This document shows positions 8,509 through 18,287 of a stretch of 64,000 nucleotides of DNA, in pieces. The notes beneath the pieces are model-generated. The model was not told the DNA's origin, did not search any database, and was given only the letters and a program-made list of their open reading frames with translations. The DNA lies in contig CAJTCS010000002.1 of the NCBI GenBank assembly GCA_910574995.1, forward strand, positions 186,001-250,000, written 5' to 3'. Position numbers and translations under genes: made by a program. Each line of letters begins with the position of its first letter. Position 1 is the stretch's first letter. The DNA comes from Oscillospiraceae bacterium (GTDB lineage: Bacteria; Bacillota; Clostridia; Oscillospirales; Acutalibacteraceae).

Positions 8509-9090
8509 ATGAGCTTGGTACCTTATGTTGTGGAACAGACCAACCGGGGCGAGCGGTCTTACGATATTTTTTCACGCTTGCTCAACGACCGGATCGTAAT
8601 GTTGAATGAGGACGTGAACAGCGCTTCGGCCGGGGTGATTGTAGCCCAACTGCTGTACCTGGAGGGCCAGGACCCAGAGAAGGACATCTCCCTGTACATT
8701 AACAGCCCCGGCGGCGTAATTACAGACGGTATGGCTATCTATGACACCATGCAATATATCAAGTGCGACGTGTCTACCATCTGCATCGGCATGGCGGCCA
8801 GCATGGGCTCCTTCCTTCTGGCTGCCGGGACGAAGGGGAAAAGATTCGCATTGCCAAACAGCGAGATCATGATCCACCAGCCCAGCGGCGGCGCACAAGG
8901 CCAGGCCACCGATATTAGCATCCATGCCGACCATATCCTGCGTACCAAGAAGCGGCTGAATACCATCCTTTCCCAGCGTACAGGCCAGCCCATTGAGATT
9001 ATCGAGCGGGATACGGAGCGGGACAATTTTATGACCGCCCAACAGGCGCTAGACTACGGCCTAATCGACAAGGTGCTGGAGACGAGATAA
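8509..9090 (+). CDS. clpP: ATP-dependent Clp protease proteolytic subunit
   Basis: Serine peptidase subunit that forms the tetradecameric degradation chamber capped by ClpX. The triad is intact: Ser98 in GMAASMGS, His123 in MIHQPSGG, Asp172 in ERDTERDN. Length 193 is typical. ATG 8509 follows AAAGGAGCGG. clpX follows after 18 bases, so the two are almost certainly coexpressed. No CtsR-type operator was recognised upstream. Confidence 0.97.
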   Translation: MSLVPYVVEQTNRGERSYDIFSRLLNDRIVMLNEDVNSASAGVIVAQLLYLEGQDPEKDISLYINSPGGVITDGMAIYDTMQYIKCDVSTICIGMAASMGSFLLAAGTKGKRFALPNSEIMIHQPSGGAQGQATDISIHADHILRTKKRLNTILSQRTGQPIEIIERDTERDNFMTAQQALDYGLIDKVLETR

Positions 9091-9108
9091 GAGAAAGGTT
9101 GTGGACAG

Positions 9109-10410
9109 ATGACGGGAAACCATGATAATGATATCTGTTGTTCCTTTTGCGGCAAGCCCCAGGCGGTTGCCAACCGGTTGATTGCAGGATCTGGGGTATA
9201 TATCTGTGACGCTTGTGTCCGGCTGTGTATGTCTATTATCGAGGATGAAGACCGGCTGAAAAAAGGCAGAAGCGATGAAAAGGAAGTGGGGATCCTTCTG
9301 CCCAAGCCCCAGGAGATCAAGCGGAAGCTGGATGAATATGTAGTGGGGCAGGAGGGCGCCAAGGTGGCGCTGTCAGTAGCTGTGTATAACCACTATAAGC
9401 GCATATATTTTTCCAACGACGATGTAGAGCTCTCAAAAAGCAATGTGATGCTGTTGGGCCCCACTGGCGTAGGCAAGACCTATTTGGCCCAGACTTTGGC
9501 AAAGCTGTTAGACGTGCCTTTTGCTATCGCAGACGCCACTACTTTGACAGAGGCCGGTTATGTGGGCGAGGATGTGGAAAACATTCTCTTGCGGCTCATA
9601 CAGGCAGCAGACTACGATATTTTCAAGGCAGAGCGTGGTATCATTTATATAGATGAAATCGATAAGATTTCCCGGAAATCCGAAAACCAGTCTATCACGC
9701 GGGATGTAAGCGGGGAAGGCGTGCAGCAGGCCCTTTTGAAGATTTTAGAAGGGACCACTGCCAGCGTCCCTCCCAAGGGCGGACGCAAACATCCTCAGCA
9801 AGAGGCTATCAATATCGACACCTCCAACATCCTTTTTATTTGCGGCGGCGCGTTCGATGGTTTAGAAAAAATTGTCCAGCAGCGTACGGCTTCCACTTCT
9901 TTAGGCTTCGGCGGTGAAGTGCATGGCAAGAAGGAATTGGACGCAATTGACTGGATGAAGGATGTAACACCCCATGACCTGGTAAAATATGGCCTTATAC
10001 CGGAACTGGTAGGGCGTATCCCAGTCATCACCTCTTTGAACGGCCTGAATGAGGACGCTTTGGTCCGCATTTTGCGCGAACCGAAAAATTCCCTTATCAA
10101 ACAGTACCAGAAGCTTTTTGACTTGGATAAGGTAGACTTAGAATTTTCAGATGGCGCACTGCAGGCTATTGCCCAGAAAACTTTAGAACGGAAGACCGGC
10201 GCCCGCGGCCTACGTTCTATCCTAGAGGGCGTTTTGATGTCCCTGATGTACCAGGTGCCCAGTGACTACACCATTGAAAGGGTACTGGTAACAGAACAGA
10301 TGGTAAAGGACGGGGCCCGGCCGGAAATCGTATATAATAAGGACCGGAAGCCTGTGAAAATAAAAATCACACAGCCTAAGCGGAGGGACCGCAGGGACTC
10401 AGTTTCATAA
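9109..10410 (+). CDS. clpX: ATP-dependent Clp protease ATP-binding subunit ClpX
   Basis: AAA+ unfoldase that feeds substrates to ClpP. The N-terminal zinc-binding domain has four cysteines (CSFCGK at residues 12-15 and CDACVRLC near 37-40). Then come Walker A GPTGVGKT, Walker B IIYIDEID, the pore loop GYVGED and the ClpP-contacting loop after VGEVHGKK. Length 433 is typical. A strong hairpin lies between it and lon. Confidence 0.97.
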   Translation: MTGNHDNDICCSFCGKPQAVANRLIAGSGVYICDACVRLCMSIIEDEDRLKKGRSDEKEVGILLPKPQEIKRKLDEYVVGQEGAKVALSVAVYNHYKRIYFSNDDVELSKSNVMLLGPTGVGKTYLAQTLAKLLDVPFAIADATTLTEAGYVGEDVENILLRLIQAADYDIFKAERGIIYIDEIDKISRKSENQSITRDVSGEGVQQALLKILEGTTASVPPKGGRKHPQQEAINIDTSNILFICGGAFDGLEKIVQQRTASTSLGFGGEVHGKKELDAIDWMKDVTPHDLVKYGLIPELVGRIPVITSLNGLNEDALVRILREPKNSLIKQYQKLFDLDKVDLEFSDGALQAIAQKTLERKTGARGLRSILEGVLMSLMYQVPSDYTIERVLVTEQMVKDGARPEIVYNKDRKPVKIKITQPKRRDRRDSVS

Positions 10411-10425
10411 AAAACAAGTAGCGGA

Positions 10426-10461
10426 AAAGGCTGTTGCCGGGTATACCCGGTCACAGTCTTT
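10426..10461 (+). other. Long hairpin between clpX and lon
   Basis: Arms 10426-10441 and 10446-10461 pair over 16 positions with one mismatch and two G-U pairs, with a TATA tetraloop. The core CCGGGTATACCCGG (10437-10450) is a perfect palindrome. No T-run follows, so it is not a standard terminator. It lies 22 bases before the lon start. Confidence 0.75.
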
Positions 10462-10482
10462 CGCTGGTTTCAGGAGAACATC

Positions 10483-12924
10483 ATGCAAAATTTTACAGAT
10501 GAAAGCAACAAGATCGAAAACAACTTGATACTACCTGTTTTAGCAGTACGCGGGCTGGTGTTTTTTCCAGGGATGATGCTGCAATTTGACATAAATCGAA
10601 AAAAGTCGGTGCTGGCCGCTTCAGAATCCATCACAAACGACCGGCTCATTTTTTTGGTTTCCCAAGTACATCTGGAAGATGGCGAGCCGGTGGGCGATGA
10701 TTTGTACCGTATTGGAGTAATTGCCCGTATCAAACAGGTGGTACATCATTCAGAAGAAGGCGCTAAGCTGCATGTAGAGGGCCTGTGCAGGGGGGAGATT
10801 ACTTCTTTTGTACAGGAAGACCCTTTCCTATTGGGGAATATTGTCAAGTGCCCCATGCTTACCTACAAAAAATCCTATAAATCAGAGGCGCTCATCCGCA
10901 TCATACATGAACGTTTTGACGAATACCTTCGTCTTTTCAAGCATGTCCCTCCAGATGTGCTGCTTGGCGTTTTACAGGAAAAAGACTGCGGCCGGTTGGC
11001 TGACTACATAGCTTCTAACATCTCTATCGATTTTGAACGCAAGCAGTATATTTTAGACGAATTGCGTCCTTTAAAACGGATGCAGAAGCTGATCGACGTC
11101 CTTACAGAGGAGATACAGATCCTAGCTGTAGAAAATGAAATCAACCAAAAGGCGCAAGCCCAAATGGACGAGAACCAGCGGGAATATTTCCTGAAGGAAC
11201 AGATGCGGGCCATTGCAGCCGAACTGGGGGAGGAAGACAATCCCCAACAAGAAGCGGACGAAATCCGCGATAAAGTAATGGCTTTACACCTGCCACAGGT
11301 CTGTCAGGATAAGCTTTTGAAGGAGTGCGACAAGCTGTATCATATGCCCTCTGGATCCCATGAGGCCAGCGTTATCCGTTTATACCTGGACACCTGCCTG
11401 GAGCTTCCTTGGAGGAAATCTTCCAAGGAAAAACTGGACTTGAACCGTGCCCAACGTGTTTTGGACCAGGACCATTACGGCCTAGAAAAGGTCAAGGAAC
11501 GCTTTATAGAGATTTTGGCTGTAAAAAGCTTAGCGCCTTTACAGAATGGGCAGATTATCTGTTTAGTGGGGCCCCCAGGCGTCGGGAAGACCTCTATCGC
11601 CCGTTCTATCGCCCGGGCAACCGGCCGGAAATACGTGCGGGTTTCTTTGGGCGGCGTCAGTGATGAAGCGGAGATCATGGGGCATCGGAAGACCTACGTG
11701 GGTTCTATGCCTGGGCGCATTATCAACGCGGTAAAGCAAGCAGGCGTGAACAACCCTTTGATTCTGTTGGACGAGATCGATAAGCTGGGCCAGAATTTTA
11801 AAGGAGATCCGGCTTCCGCGTTACTGGAGGTGTTGGATCCAGAACAGAATGGGGAATTTACAGATCATTATATCGATATGCCTTTTGATTTAAGCCACGT
11901 TTTGTTCATTACCACTGCAAATGATGCATCCCGTATCCCGGGCCCCTTATATGACCGCATGGATATCATTGAACTGGGGAGCTATACCTTAGAGGAAAAG
12001 TTGAACATTGCTACTAAACATCTGGTAAAAAAGCAGCTATCCCGGCACGGTATCAAGGTAAAGCAGCTGAAATTCTCAAAACCTGCCCTGCGGCTACTGA
12101 TCGAAGGCTATACCCGGGAAGCAGGTGTACGTACATTAGAGCGTACGATTGCCGCTATTTGCCGCAAAGTGGCCAAAATGATTGTCTTGGATGAGGATTT
12201 TACCAGTTATACGGTGAAGCCGGAAAACCTGGAAGAACTGCTGGGCCCCCGGAAATATACCCGGGACAAATTGACGGCTGAGGATACGGTTGGCCTGGTA
12301 AACGGCCTGGCTTGGACCAGCGTGGGCGGGGAACTTTTACCAATTGAAGTGGCCGTAATGGAAGGAACAGGTAAACTGCAGCTTACAGGCTCTTTAGGCG
12401 ACGTGATGAAAGAGTCGGCCAATGCTGCTATTACCTGCATCCGAACCCGGGCAGGCACGCTGGGACTAGCCCCCAAATTCTATGAAAAGTATGATATACA
12501 TGTTCACGCGCCAGAGGGGGCCGTGCCTAAAGACGGCCCTTCGGCTGGTATTGCCATGGCTACAGCTATTACATCAGCACTGTGTTCGATCCCAGTGCGC
12601 CATGAAGTAGCTATGACAGGGGAAATTACTTTACAGGGCAGGGTGCTTCCCATTGGCGGTTTGAAGGAGAAAGCCATGGCAGCCTATAAAAATGGTGTAA
12701 AAACGGTGTTGATCCCCATTGATAACGTTCCGGATCTGGCGGAAATGGACGAAGTGGTAAAGAAAAATATCTGTTTTATCCCTGTAAAAAAAGTAGATAC
12801 CGTGCTAGAAAACGCCTTACAATATATGCCCAGGCCTTCAGTCACAGAGGCCCCGGTGATTTCCCCGGAAATCACCAAACATACGCCGCCGGCTGAATTG
12901 TTTATCCAACCCAACCCTGTGTAA
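10483..12924 (+). CDS. lon: ATP-dependent Lon protease (LonA type)
   Basis: Homo-oligomeric AAA+ serine protease that degrades misfolded and regulatory proteins. It shows the N-terminal substrate domain (about residues 15-210), a coiled-coil stretch, Walker [10 protein letters not shown], Walker [10 protein letters not shown], and the protease domain with catalytic Ser in KDGPSAG (about 687) and Lys in [10 protein letters not shown] (about 730). Length is 813. SD AGGAGAA precedes ATG 10483. The hairpin just upstream may affect mRNA stability or processing. Confidence 0.97.
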   Translation: MQNFTDESNKIENNLILPVLAVRGLVFFPGMMLQFDINRKKSVLAASESITNDRLIFLVSQVHLEDGEPVGDDLYRIGVIARIKQVVHHSEEGAKLHVEGLCRGEITSFVQEDPFLLGNIVKCPMLTYKKSYKSEALIRIIHERFDEYLRLFKHVPPDVLLGVLQEKDCGRLADYIASNISIDFERKQYILDELRPLKRMQKLIDVLTEEIQILAVENEINQKAQAQMDENQREYFLKEQMRAIAAELGEEDNPQQEADEIRDKVMALHLPQVCQDKLLKECDKLYHMPSGSHEASVIRLYLDTCLELPWRKSSKEKLDLNRAQRVLDQDHYGLEKVKERFIEILAVKSLAPLQNGQIICLVGPPGVGKTSIARSIARATGRKYVRVSLGGVSDEAEIMGHRKTYVGSMPGRIINAVKQAGVNNPLILLDEIDKLGQNFKGDPASALLEVLDPEQNGEFTDHYIDMPFDLSHVLFITTANDASRIPGPLYDRMDIIELGSYTLEEKLNIATKHLVKKQLSRHGIKVKQLKFSKPALRLLIEGYTREAGVRTLERTIAAICRKVAKMIVLDEDFTSYTVKPENLEELLGPRKYTRDKLTAEDTVGLVNGLAWTSVGGELLPIEVAVMEGTGKLQLTGSLGDVMKESANAAITCIRTRAGTLGLAPKFYEKYDIHVHAPEGAVPKDGPSAGIAMATAITSALCSIPVRHEVAMTGEITLQGRVLPIGGLKEKAMAAYKNGVKTVLIPIDNVPDLAEMDEVVKKNICFIPVKKVDTVLENALQYMPRPSVTEAPVISPEITKHTPPAELFIQPNPV

Positions 12925-12941
12925 AGCAAGAGGGCTTGCCA

Positions 12942-13541
12942 ATGGATTTTTTAAAAACAGAATTCGAGTATGCCGCGGGGCGGGAAAGCCAGCTTCCTTT
13001 GTCGGATTTACCAGAAATCGTTTTCTCGGGCAAATCCAATGTGGGGAAATCCTCCTTGCTGAATCGCTTGGCTAACCGCAAGGCTTTGGCCAGGGTGAGT
13101 GCTACGCCGGGGAAGACGGCTACTATTAACTTCTATCGCCTACCGGAATGCCGTTTTGTAGATCTGCCTGGCTACGGCTATGCTAAGGTTTCCAAGCAGG
13201 AGAAGGAGCGGTGGGCTTCCCTGGTGGAAGGGTACTTTGCCCAGCAGCGGCAGATTGCCTTGGTGATACAGCTAGTAGACATGCGGCACAAGCCTACCGC
13301 AAACGACTTGCAGATGATAAGCTTCCTACAAAATCTGGAGGTACCTTTTACGGTTGTATGCACTAAGTCGGATAAACTGAATAAAGGGGAAACGGCTTCT
13401 CAGATGGCATTTTTCCAGCAGCTTTTTGGCGAAGCCGGTATTGCCTTTTACCCTTTTTCTGCTGTGCAGGGGAATGGTCTGGAGGACGTTAAAGAAGCGA
13501 TTGCCAACGCGGTGGCAAAACATGGGAAAATAGGGATATGA
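12942..13541 (+). CDS. engB: Ribosome biogenesis GTP-binding protein YsxC/EngB
   Basis: Essential GTPase for 50S assembly. Motifs: G1 GKSNVGKSSLLN, G2 region SATPGKT, G3 DLPGYGYA, G4 TKSDK. The product is 199 residues. ATG 12942 is preferred because AAGAGGG lies 7 bases upstream; a TTG at 12936 is too close. It follows lon by 17 bases, the conserved lon-engB arrangement of Firmicutes. Confidence 0.95.
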   Translation: MDFLKTEFEYAAGRESQLPLSDLPEIVFSGKSNVGKSSLLNRLANRKALARVSATPGKTATINFYRLPECRFVDLPGYGYAKVSKQEKERWASLVEGYFAQQRQIALVIQLVDMRHKPTANDLQMISFLQNLEVPFTVVCTKSDKLNKGETASQMAFFQQLFGEAGIAFYPFSAVQGNGLEDVKEAIANAVAKHGKIGI

Positions 13542-13553
13542 AGATAGGAAAGG

Positions 13554-14858
13554 ATGATACATTTGATTTCTCCCTGCCTGGAGGTAAACGAACAAGGGCA
13601 TCTTGCCATCAGCGGCTGTGATACGGTGGAGCTGGCGGCAAAATATGGCACGCCTCTTTATGTGATGAGCGAAGACGAGGTGCGGCGTGTTTGCGAAAGC
13701 TATGTGTCCTCTTTTGCAAAATTTTACCAGGGTAATGGTTGCCCTATTTATGCCAGCAAGGCTTTTAGCTGCAAAGAAATTTGCCGTATTGTCAGCAGCG
13801 AGGGCCTGGATGTGGAGGTGGTGTCCGGCGGGGAATTGTATACAGCTTTACAGGCGGGCGTTTCCCCGGCGCACATCCATTTTCAGGGAAATAACAAGTC
13901 CTATAACGAACTGGTGTATGCCGTAGAACATGGCGTGGGAGACATCGTTGTAGACAGTTTGCAGGAGCTGCAGCTGGTGGAAAAAGTAGCCCAGGAGCGC
14001 GGCGCACTGGTTAACATATCCCTGCGGATCAAACCAGGGATAGACGCCCATACCCACGAGTTTATCCGCACTGGCCAGATCGATTCAAAATTTGGTATCG
14101 ACCTAGCCAGCGGCGAGGCTCTGGAAGCTGTTCGGCAAAGCCTTTCCTTAGAACATGTAAAGTTAATTGGCTTGCATTGCCATATCGGCTCCCAGGTTTT
14201 CGATGTAGAACCCTTTGTGCACGCGGCGGAAGTGATGATAGATCTGTATTACGAAGTTAAGCAGCGGTTTGGCTTGAAGCTAGACCATTTAAATTTGGGC
14301 GGCGGATTTGGGGTCCGTTATACGGAAAAGGACGATGCTTTGCCCTATGAAAACTATATGGAGGCAGTATCGGCTGTCCTGTCTAGGAAATGCCAGGATA
14401 TGGGTATAGACTTGCCCCGCATTTATATAGAACCGGGCCGTTCCATTGTTGGAGAGGCTGGTATTACCCTGTATACAGTGGGGACGGTCAAGGAGATACC
14501 GGATGTGCGCAATTACGTCTCGATTGATGGGGGCATGTTTGAGAACCCCCGGTATGCTTTATACCAAGCGGATTATACCTGTCTGGTAGCCAATAAGGCT
14601 GCTATGCCTGCCGATTATATTGCTACTGTGGCAGGGAAATGCTGTGAGAGCGGCGACCTGATACAGGAGCATGTGCCTATACAAAGGCCCCAGGAAGGGG
14701 ATATCCTGGCAGTGCTGACTACAGGCGCCTATAATTATTCCATGGCCTCTAACTACAACCGCAACCCCCGGCCAGCCTGTGTGATGGTTTCCCATGGGCA
14801 GTCACGGGTAATCATTAAAGGCGAAACCTATGAAGATCTGGTGCGCAACGATCTGTGA
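13554..14858 (+). CDS. lysA: Diaminopimelate decarboxylase
   Basis: Last step of lysine synthesis: meso-diaminopimelate to L-lysine. It is a fold-III PLP enzyme of 434 residues. Visible residues are the PLP lysine in YASKAFSC, HCHIGSQ, the glycine loop GGGFG, EPGRSIVGEAG, and CCESGD, which contributes the second-subunit catalytic cysteine. The start is ATG 13554 just after AGGAAAGG; TTG 13563 is an alternative. It is placed apart from the riboswitch-controlled dap genes at 34.9-38.5 kb, so lysine may not control the two loci in the same way. Confidence 0.95.
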   Translation: MIHLISPCLEVNEQGHLAISGCDTVELAAKYGTPLYVMSEDEVRRVCESYVSSFAKFYQGNGCPIYASKAFSCKEICRIVSSEGLDVEVVSGGELYTALQAGVSPAHIHFQGNNKSYNELVYAVEHGVGDIVVDSLQELQLVEKVAQERGALVNISLRIKPGIDAHTHEFIRTGQIDSKFGIDLASGEALEAVRQSLSLEHVKLIGLHCHIGSQVFDVEPFVHAAEVMIDLYYEVKQRFGLKLDHLNLGGGFGVRYTEKDDALPYENYMEAVSAVLSRKCQDMGIDLPRIYIEPGRSIVGEAGITLYTVGTVKEIPDVRNYVSIDGGMFENPRYALYQADYTCLVANKAAMPADYIATVAGKCCESGDLIQEHVPIQRPQEGDILAVLTTGAYNYSMASNYNRNPRPACVMVSHGQSRVIIKGETYEDLVRNDL

Positions 14859-14875
14859 AAAAGGGGGGACATGGG

Positions 14876-15601
14876 ATGAGGTATACCTACTTGATTTTTG
14901 ACGTGGATGATACCCTGTTGGATTTCAGCCATGCGTATTTCTATGCCTCAGAAGCTGTGGCCAGGAAACTGGGGATTGATTATTCTCCGGAATATGCGGA
15001 CCTGGATAAAAAGGCCAGCTGGAAAGGCTGGTATGAATCCGGTTTGGCGGATACTGGGCGGGAAGACGTACAACAACAGTACCATGCCTATTATTTCCGT
15101 TATTTGCAAAGGCACTTCGCCTACTTGTTGGAAGCCCTTGGTATGGAAGGGGATGCGGAAGAACTGGTGGAATGCTATCTGGAAAACGTGGCTGCTTCCT
15201 GTGCGTGGATGGAGGAAAAGATGTGGGCTGTTTTCCAGTCCTTAGCTGCCAGTTATAAGCTTGTTTTAGCTACCAATGGGCTCAGCCGGGTACAAAGGCC
15301 CAGGATGCGACAACTCATCCCTTTGGCGGAAGCGGTGTATATTTCAGAGGAAATGGGCACGATAAAGCCTGCCTCCTCCTTTTTTGAAAAAGTCCTGACG
15401 GGCCTGGGGTGCCCAAGGGAAGAGTGCTTGATGATAGGGGACTCCCTTTCGAACGATATAACAGGGGCTATGTCTGCGGGCATGTCTGCCTGTTGGTATA
15501 ACCCCAAGGGGAAAGCCGCCCCGGAAAACGTCCAGCCTACATATGTGATCCACAGTATAGAGGAGCTGCCGGGGATATGTAGGCAGGCCGGGAACGGTTG
15601 A
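14876..15601 (+). CDS. HAD-superfamily hydrolase, YjjG-like nucleotidase
   Basis: HAD phosphatase with motif I DVDDTLLDF at the N terminus, motif II ATNG, motif III lysine in GTIKP, and motif IV GDSLSNDI. The overall plan matches the YjjG/YfnB subfamily, described as house-cleaning pyrimidine nucleotidases; this assignment is moderate. The frame opens at GTG 14855 overlapping lysA, but GGGGGG at 14862-14867 points to ATG 14876 (241 residues). Confidence 0.8.
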   Translation: MRYTYLIFDVDDTLLDFSHAYFYASEAVARKLGIDYSPEYADLDKKASWKGWYESGLADTGREDVQQQYHAYYFRYLQRHFAYLLEALGMEGDAEELVECYLENVAASCAWMEEKMWAVFQSLAASYKLVLATNGLSRVQRPRMRQLIPLAEAVYISEEMGTIKPASSFFEKVLTGLGCPREECLMIGDSLSNDITGAMSAGMSACWYNPKGKAAPENVQPTYVIHSIEELPGICRQAGNG

Positions 15602-15618
15602 TTTTCTCGTTTTCTGTA

Positions 15619-15647
15619 TTTACTTTCCCGCTTTTTTGTGGTAAAAT
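15619..15647 (+). promoter_or_regulatory. SigA promoter before yerC
   Basis: TTTACT (15619-15624), 17-bp spacer, TAAAAT (15642-15647), about 45 bases before the start of the YerC-like gene. Confidence 0.75.
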
Positions 15648-15693
15648 AATAAACTAAAAGCTGTATTTTACCGGAAAGAGAGGATGGCGCGAC

Positions 15694-16002
15694 ATGAACG
15701 CGAAATTGCAGGACGGCAATGTAGACTTTTTGTTCCAGGCAGTCTTGTCCTTGGAAACCCGTGAGGAGTGCTACAAATTTTTTGACGATCTGTGTACGGT
15801 GCCAGAACTGAAATCTATGTCCCAACGTTTGGCTGTAGCCAAAATGCTGAGCGACAAACAAGTGTATAGCGATATCGTAGCAAAGACGGGTGCGTCTACC
15901 GCCACCATCAGCCGTGTGAACCGTTCGCTAAATTATGGCAGCGACGGGTACGAACTGGTTTTCAATCGCCTGGCCAAGGTAGACGAGGGGCAGGATAGGT
16001 AG
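15694..16002 (+). CDS. yerC: YerC/YecD family TrpR-like DNA-binding protein
   Basis: Small (102 residues) helix-turn-helix protein of the TrpR superfamily. The central stretch LKSMSQRLAVAKML followed by GASTATISRVNRSL is the typical TrpR-like HTH. YerC proteins are conserved in Firmicutes; their regulon here is unknown and nothing tryptophan-related is nearby. It has its own promoter and sits 7 bases before a methyltransferase gene. Confidence 0.88.
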   Translation: MNAKLQDGNVDFLFQAVLSLETREECYKFFDDLCTVPELKSMSQRLAVAKMLSDKQVYSDIVAKTGASTATISRVNRSLNYGSDGYELVFNRLAKVDEGQDR

Positions 16003-16008
16003 GGCGGC

Positions 16009-16752
16009 ATGAGGAGTTATGCGGTATTTGCCCAATTTTATGACGAATTGACCGCCAACGTGGGATATGCCCAACGGGCCGAGTATTTTTTGGCCCTGTG
16101 TGAAAGGCTGGGGCATACCCCTGGCTTGACATTGGATTTGGCCTGTGGGACTGGCTCGTTAACTTTAGAGTTGTTCCAGAGGGGGATAGATATATACGGT
16201 GTGGATGGCTCGGTGGAAATGCTCTCAGAAGCCCGGGGCAAGTGCATGGAGGCTGGGGCGGACATCCTATTCCTGTGCCAGAGAATGCAGGCGTTGGACC
16301 TGTATGGTACGGTTGACACAGTAATCTGTTCCCTAGACAGTATCAACCATCTAACCGGTGCTGGGGAAGTCCAGCAGGTTTTTGATAAGGTCTCTTTTTT
16401 TATGAATCCTGGCGGGTATTTTTTCTTCGACTTGAATACCCTGTATAAGCATGAAAATATCTTGGGGAATCACACGTTTGTATACGATATGAAGCACGTC
16501 TATTGCGTGTGGCAAAATCGGCTGGCAGGGAATTCCGGCAGGGTGGATATCCAACTGGATTTTTTCCAGCGCGAGGGGAAATGCTATCTGCGCAGCGGCG
16601 AGCGTTTTTCTGAGTATGCCTATCCCATCGGAGAGGTGCTGGCCATGTTGGGAAAGGCTGGTTTTGGCAATATACATCTGTATGATGAGCTTACATTCGA
16701 CCCGCCTAAGCCGGATAGCCAACGGCTGGTGGTCGCTGCGCAAAAGCAATAG
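16009..16752 (+). CDS. Class I SAM-dependent methyltransferase
   Basis: 247-residue methyltransferase. Motif I is LDLACGTGSLTLEL (residues 43-56), followed by the ribose-binding acidic loop VDGS and post-I region DTVICSLDSINHL. The substrate is not evident. Similar small-molecule methyltransferases are common next to yerC/hslO in clostridia. It follows yerC by seven bases and precedes hslO by 16, so it is probably in the yerC transcript. Confidence 0.82.
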   Translation: MRSYAVFAQFYDELTANVGYAQRAEYFLALCERLGHTPGLTLDLACGTGSLTLELFQRGIDIYGVDGSVEMLSEARGKCMEAGADILFLCQRMQALDLYGTVDTVICSLDSINHLTGAGEVQQVFDKVSFFMNPGGYFFFDLNTLYKHENILGNHTFVYDMKHVYCVWQNRLAGNSGRVDIQLDFFQREGKCYLRSGERFSEYAYPIGEVLAMLGKAGFGNIHLYDELTFDPPKPDSQRLVVAAQKQ

Positions 16753-16768
16753 TAAGGAGAAAACAGAC

Positions 16769-17674
16769 ATGGACCGTATCATCCGCACTATCACGACAGA
16801 CGGGAGCCTGATGGCTGCCGCTATCGATTCTACAAAGATCGTATATACGGCCCAGCAGCTGCACGGGCTTTCCAAGACCGCCTGCGCAGCCTTGGGCCGG
16901 CTGTTGACCGGTGCCTCGCTGATGGGCGCTATGTTAAAAAAGGATGGCGCCAGCGTGACCCTGAAGGCGAATGGAGGCGGCCCTTTGGGGACGTTGGTGG
17001 CCCTTGCGGATAGCAGGGGGAACGTGCGGGGCTATGTAGACCACCCAGAAGTGGAACTGCCCACCCGGCGGGACGGCAAACTGGACGTAGGCGGTGCTGT
17101 AGGTGCTGCTGGACGTTTGGCCGTCATACGGGATTTTGGCGCGGGGGATCCATATATCGGCCAGGTAGAGTTAGCCAGCGGGGAAATTGCCGAAGACATT
17201 ACCAACTATTATGCGGTCAGCGAACAGGTACCCACGGTATGCGCTTTGGGCGTACTGGTGGATAGGGGGGAGGGTAGCGCCCTCCTATCTGGTGGGTTGC
17301 TGGTTCAGGCATTACCCGGTGCGGAGGAATCCGCGCTGGAACGGCTGGAAGAAAATGTGGCAAAGCTGGATTCTGTGACCACTATGCTGGCCAAAGGCCT
17401 TACACTGGAAGAAATGTGCAAGCAGGCTTTGGCTGGCTTCCCCCTAGAAATATTGGATGAGTCTGCCATCCATTATGTATGCAACTGCAATAAACACCGC
17501 TTTGCAGACGCATTACTTACCTTAGGGCCAGAGGAGATACGCCGCTTACCCTTGGACGGCCAAGACAGGGCAGAGGCTGTTTGCCATTATTGCAGCCGGA
17601 AATATTACTTTACCAGGGAAGAGTTGGAATGCCTGGCCGTAAGGGCGGAAGGTTCTTTAAAAAAAGAAAAATAA
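16769..17674 (+). CDS. hslO: Hsp33 redox-regulated chaperonin
   Basis: Chaperone switched on by oxidation of a zinc-bound cysteine centre. The four zinc cysteines are in VCNCNKHR and CHYCSRK near the C terminus, separated by about 32 residues as expected. The open frame runs far upstream inside the methyltransferase gene, but AAGGAG at 16754-16759 precedes ATG 16769, giving 301 residues and the typical N terminus MDRIIRTITTDG. Confidence 0.95.
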   Translation: MDRIIRTITTDGSLMAAAIDSTKIVYTAQQLHGLSKTACAALGRLLTGASLMGAMLKKDGASVTLKANGGGPLGTLVALADSRGNVRGYVDHPEVELPTRRDGKLDVGGAVGAAGRLAVIRDFGAGDPYIGQVELASGEIAEDITNYYAVSEQVPTVCALGVLVDRGEGSALLSGGLLVQALPGAEESALERLEENVAKLDSVTTMLAKGLTLEEMCKQALAGFPLEILDESAIHYVCNCNKHRFADALLTLGPEEIRRLPLDGQDRAEAVCHYCSRKYYFTREELECLAVRAEGSLKKEK

Positions 17675-17688
17675 TTTTGCAAAACCCC

Positions 17689-17717
17689 TTGACAATTCCA
17701 GAAAAATCCTGTAATAT
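17689..17717 (+). promoter_or_regulatory. Promoter of the tRNA cluster
   Basis: TTGACA (17689-17694), 17-bp spacer, TAATAT (17712-17717). It lies 41 bases before tRNA-Val and 14 bases after hslO. Confidence 0.8.
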
Positions 17718-17758
17718 ATAGTACGTCGCTGGTAGACAGCGATTGAATGTGTAACTAA

Positions 17759-17835
17759 GGGGGCATAGCTCAGCTGGTTAGAGCACCTGCCTTACAAGCA
17801 GGGGGTCATAGGTTCGAGTCCTATTGTCCCCACCA
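17759..17835 (+). tRNA. tRNA-Val (anticodon TAC)
   Basis: 77 nt with encoded CCA. Acceptor GGGGGCA pairs with TGTCCCC; the anticodon stem CCTGC/GCAGG encloses CTTACAA (anticodon TAC); the T loop is GGTTCGAGTCC. First gene of a five-tRNA cluster. Confidence 0.97.
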
Positions 17836-17867
17836 TACACATAAAGGCGACGCACTGTTTACGATTT

Positions 17868-17944
17868 GGCCCGGTAGTTCAGCTGGTTAGAACGCTAGCC
17901 TGTCACGCTAGAGGTCGACGGTTCGAGCCCGTTCCGGGTCGCCA
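17868..17944 (+). tRNA. tRNA-Asp (anticodon GTC)
   Basis: 77 nt with encoded CCA. Acceptor GGCCCGG pairs with CCGGGTC; the anticodon stem CTAGC/GCTAG encloses CTGTCAC (anticodon GTC). Confidence 0.97.
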
Positions 17945-17949
17945 TATTT

Positions 17950-18025
17950 GCCTCTGTAGCTCAGTTGGTAGAGCAGGGGACTGAAAATCCCCGTGTCATT
18001 GGTTCGATTCCGATCGGAGGCACCA
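17950..18025 (+). tRNA. tRNA-Phe (anticodon GAA)
   Basis: 76 nt with encoded CCA. Acceptor GCCTCTG pairs with CGGAGGC; the anticodon stem GGGGA/TCCCC encloses CTGAAAA (anticodon GAA). Confidence 0.97.
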
Positions 18026-18028
18026 TTT

Positions 18029-18104
18029 GCGGGCGTAGCTCATCTGGTAGAGCGCCACCTTGCCAAGGTGGAGGTAGCGAGTTCGAGCCTCGTCGTCCGC
18101 TCCA
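18029..18104 (+). tRNA. tRNA-Gly (anticodon GCC)
   Basis: 76 nt with encoded CCA. Acceptor GCGGGCG pairs with CGTCCGC; the anticodon stem CCACC/GGTGG encloses TTGCCAA (anticodon GCC). Only three bases separate it from tRNA-Phe. Confidence 0.97.
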
Positions 18105-18111
18105 AGAATGT

Positions 18112-18144
18112 GAAAAGACGCTTCTTATGCGGGAGCGTCTTTTC
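18112..18144 (+). terminator. Terminator-like hairpin inside the tRNA cluster
   Basis: GAAAAGACGCT (18112-18122) pairs with AGCGTCTTTTC (18134-18144), ending in four Ts. It separates tRNA-Gly from tRNA-Cys, so it would reduce tRNA-Cys output or act as a processing spacer. Confidence 0.65.
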
Positions 18145-18153
18145 CATAAACAA

Positions 18154-18228
18154 GGTGACATAGCCAAGTGGTAAGGCAAAGGTCTGCAAAACCTTCATTC
18201 CCCGGTTCAAATCCGGGTGTCACCTCCA
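18154..18228 (+). tRNA. tRNA-Cys (anticodon GCA)
   Basis: 75 nt with encoded CCA. Acceptor GGTGACA pairs with TGTCACC; the anticodon stem AAGGT/ACCTT encloses CTGCAAA (anticodon GCA). It lies beyond the internal hairpin. Confidence 0.97.
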
Positions 18229-18230
18229 TG

Positions 18231-18264
18231 AACGCTGTGGATATAGAATCCACAGCGTTTTTTT
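18231..18264 (+). terminator. Intrinsic terminator of the tRNA cluster
   Basis: AACGCTGTGG (18231-18240) pairs with CCACAGCGTT (18250-18259), followed by a T-run to 18264. It starts two bases after the tRNA-Cys CCA. Confidence 0.92.
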
Positions 18265-18287
18265 GTTTTTGGGGAGGAAGAAAAGTT

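Noticed and set aside
18168-18287. Coding extension of the DUF3788 gene
   Set aside because: It runs through tRNA-Cys and its terminator; the SD fixes ATG 18288.
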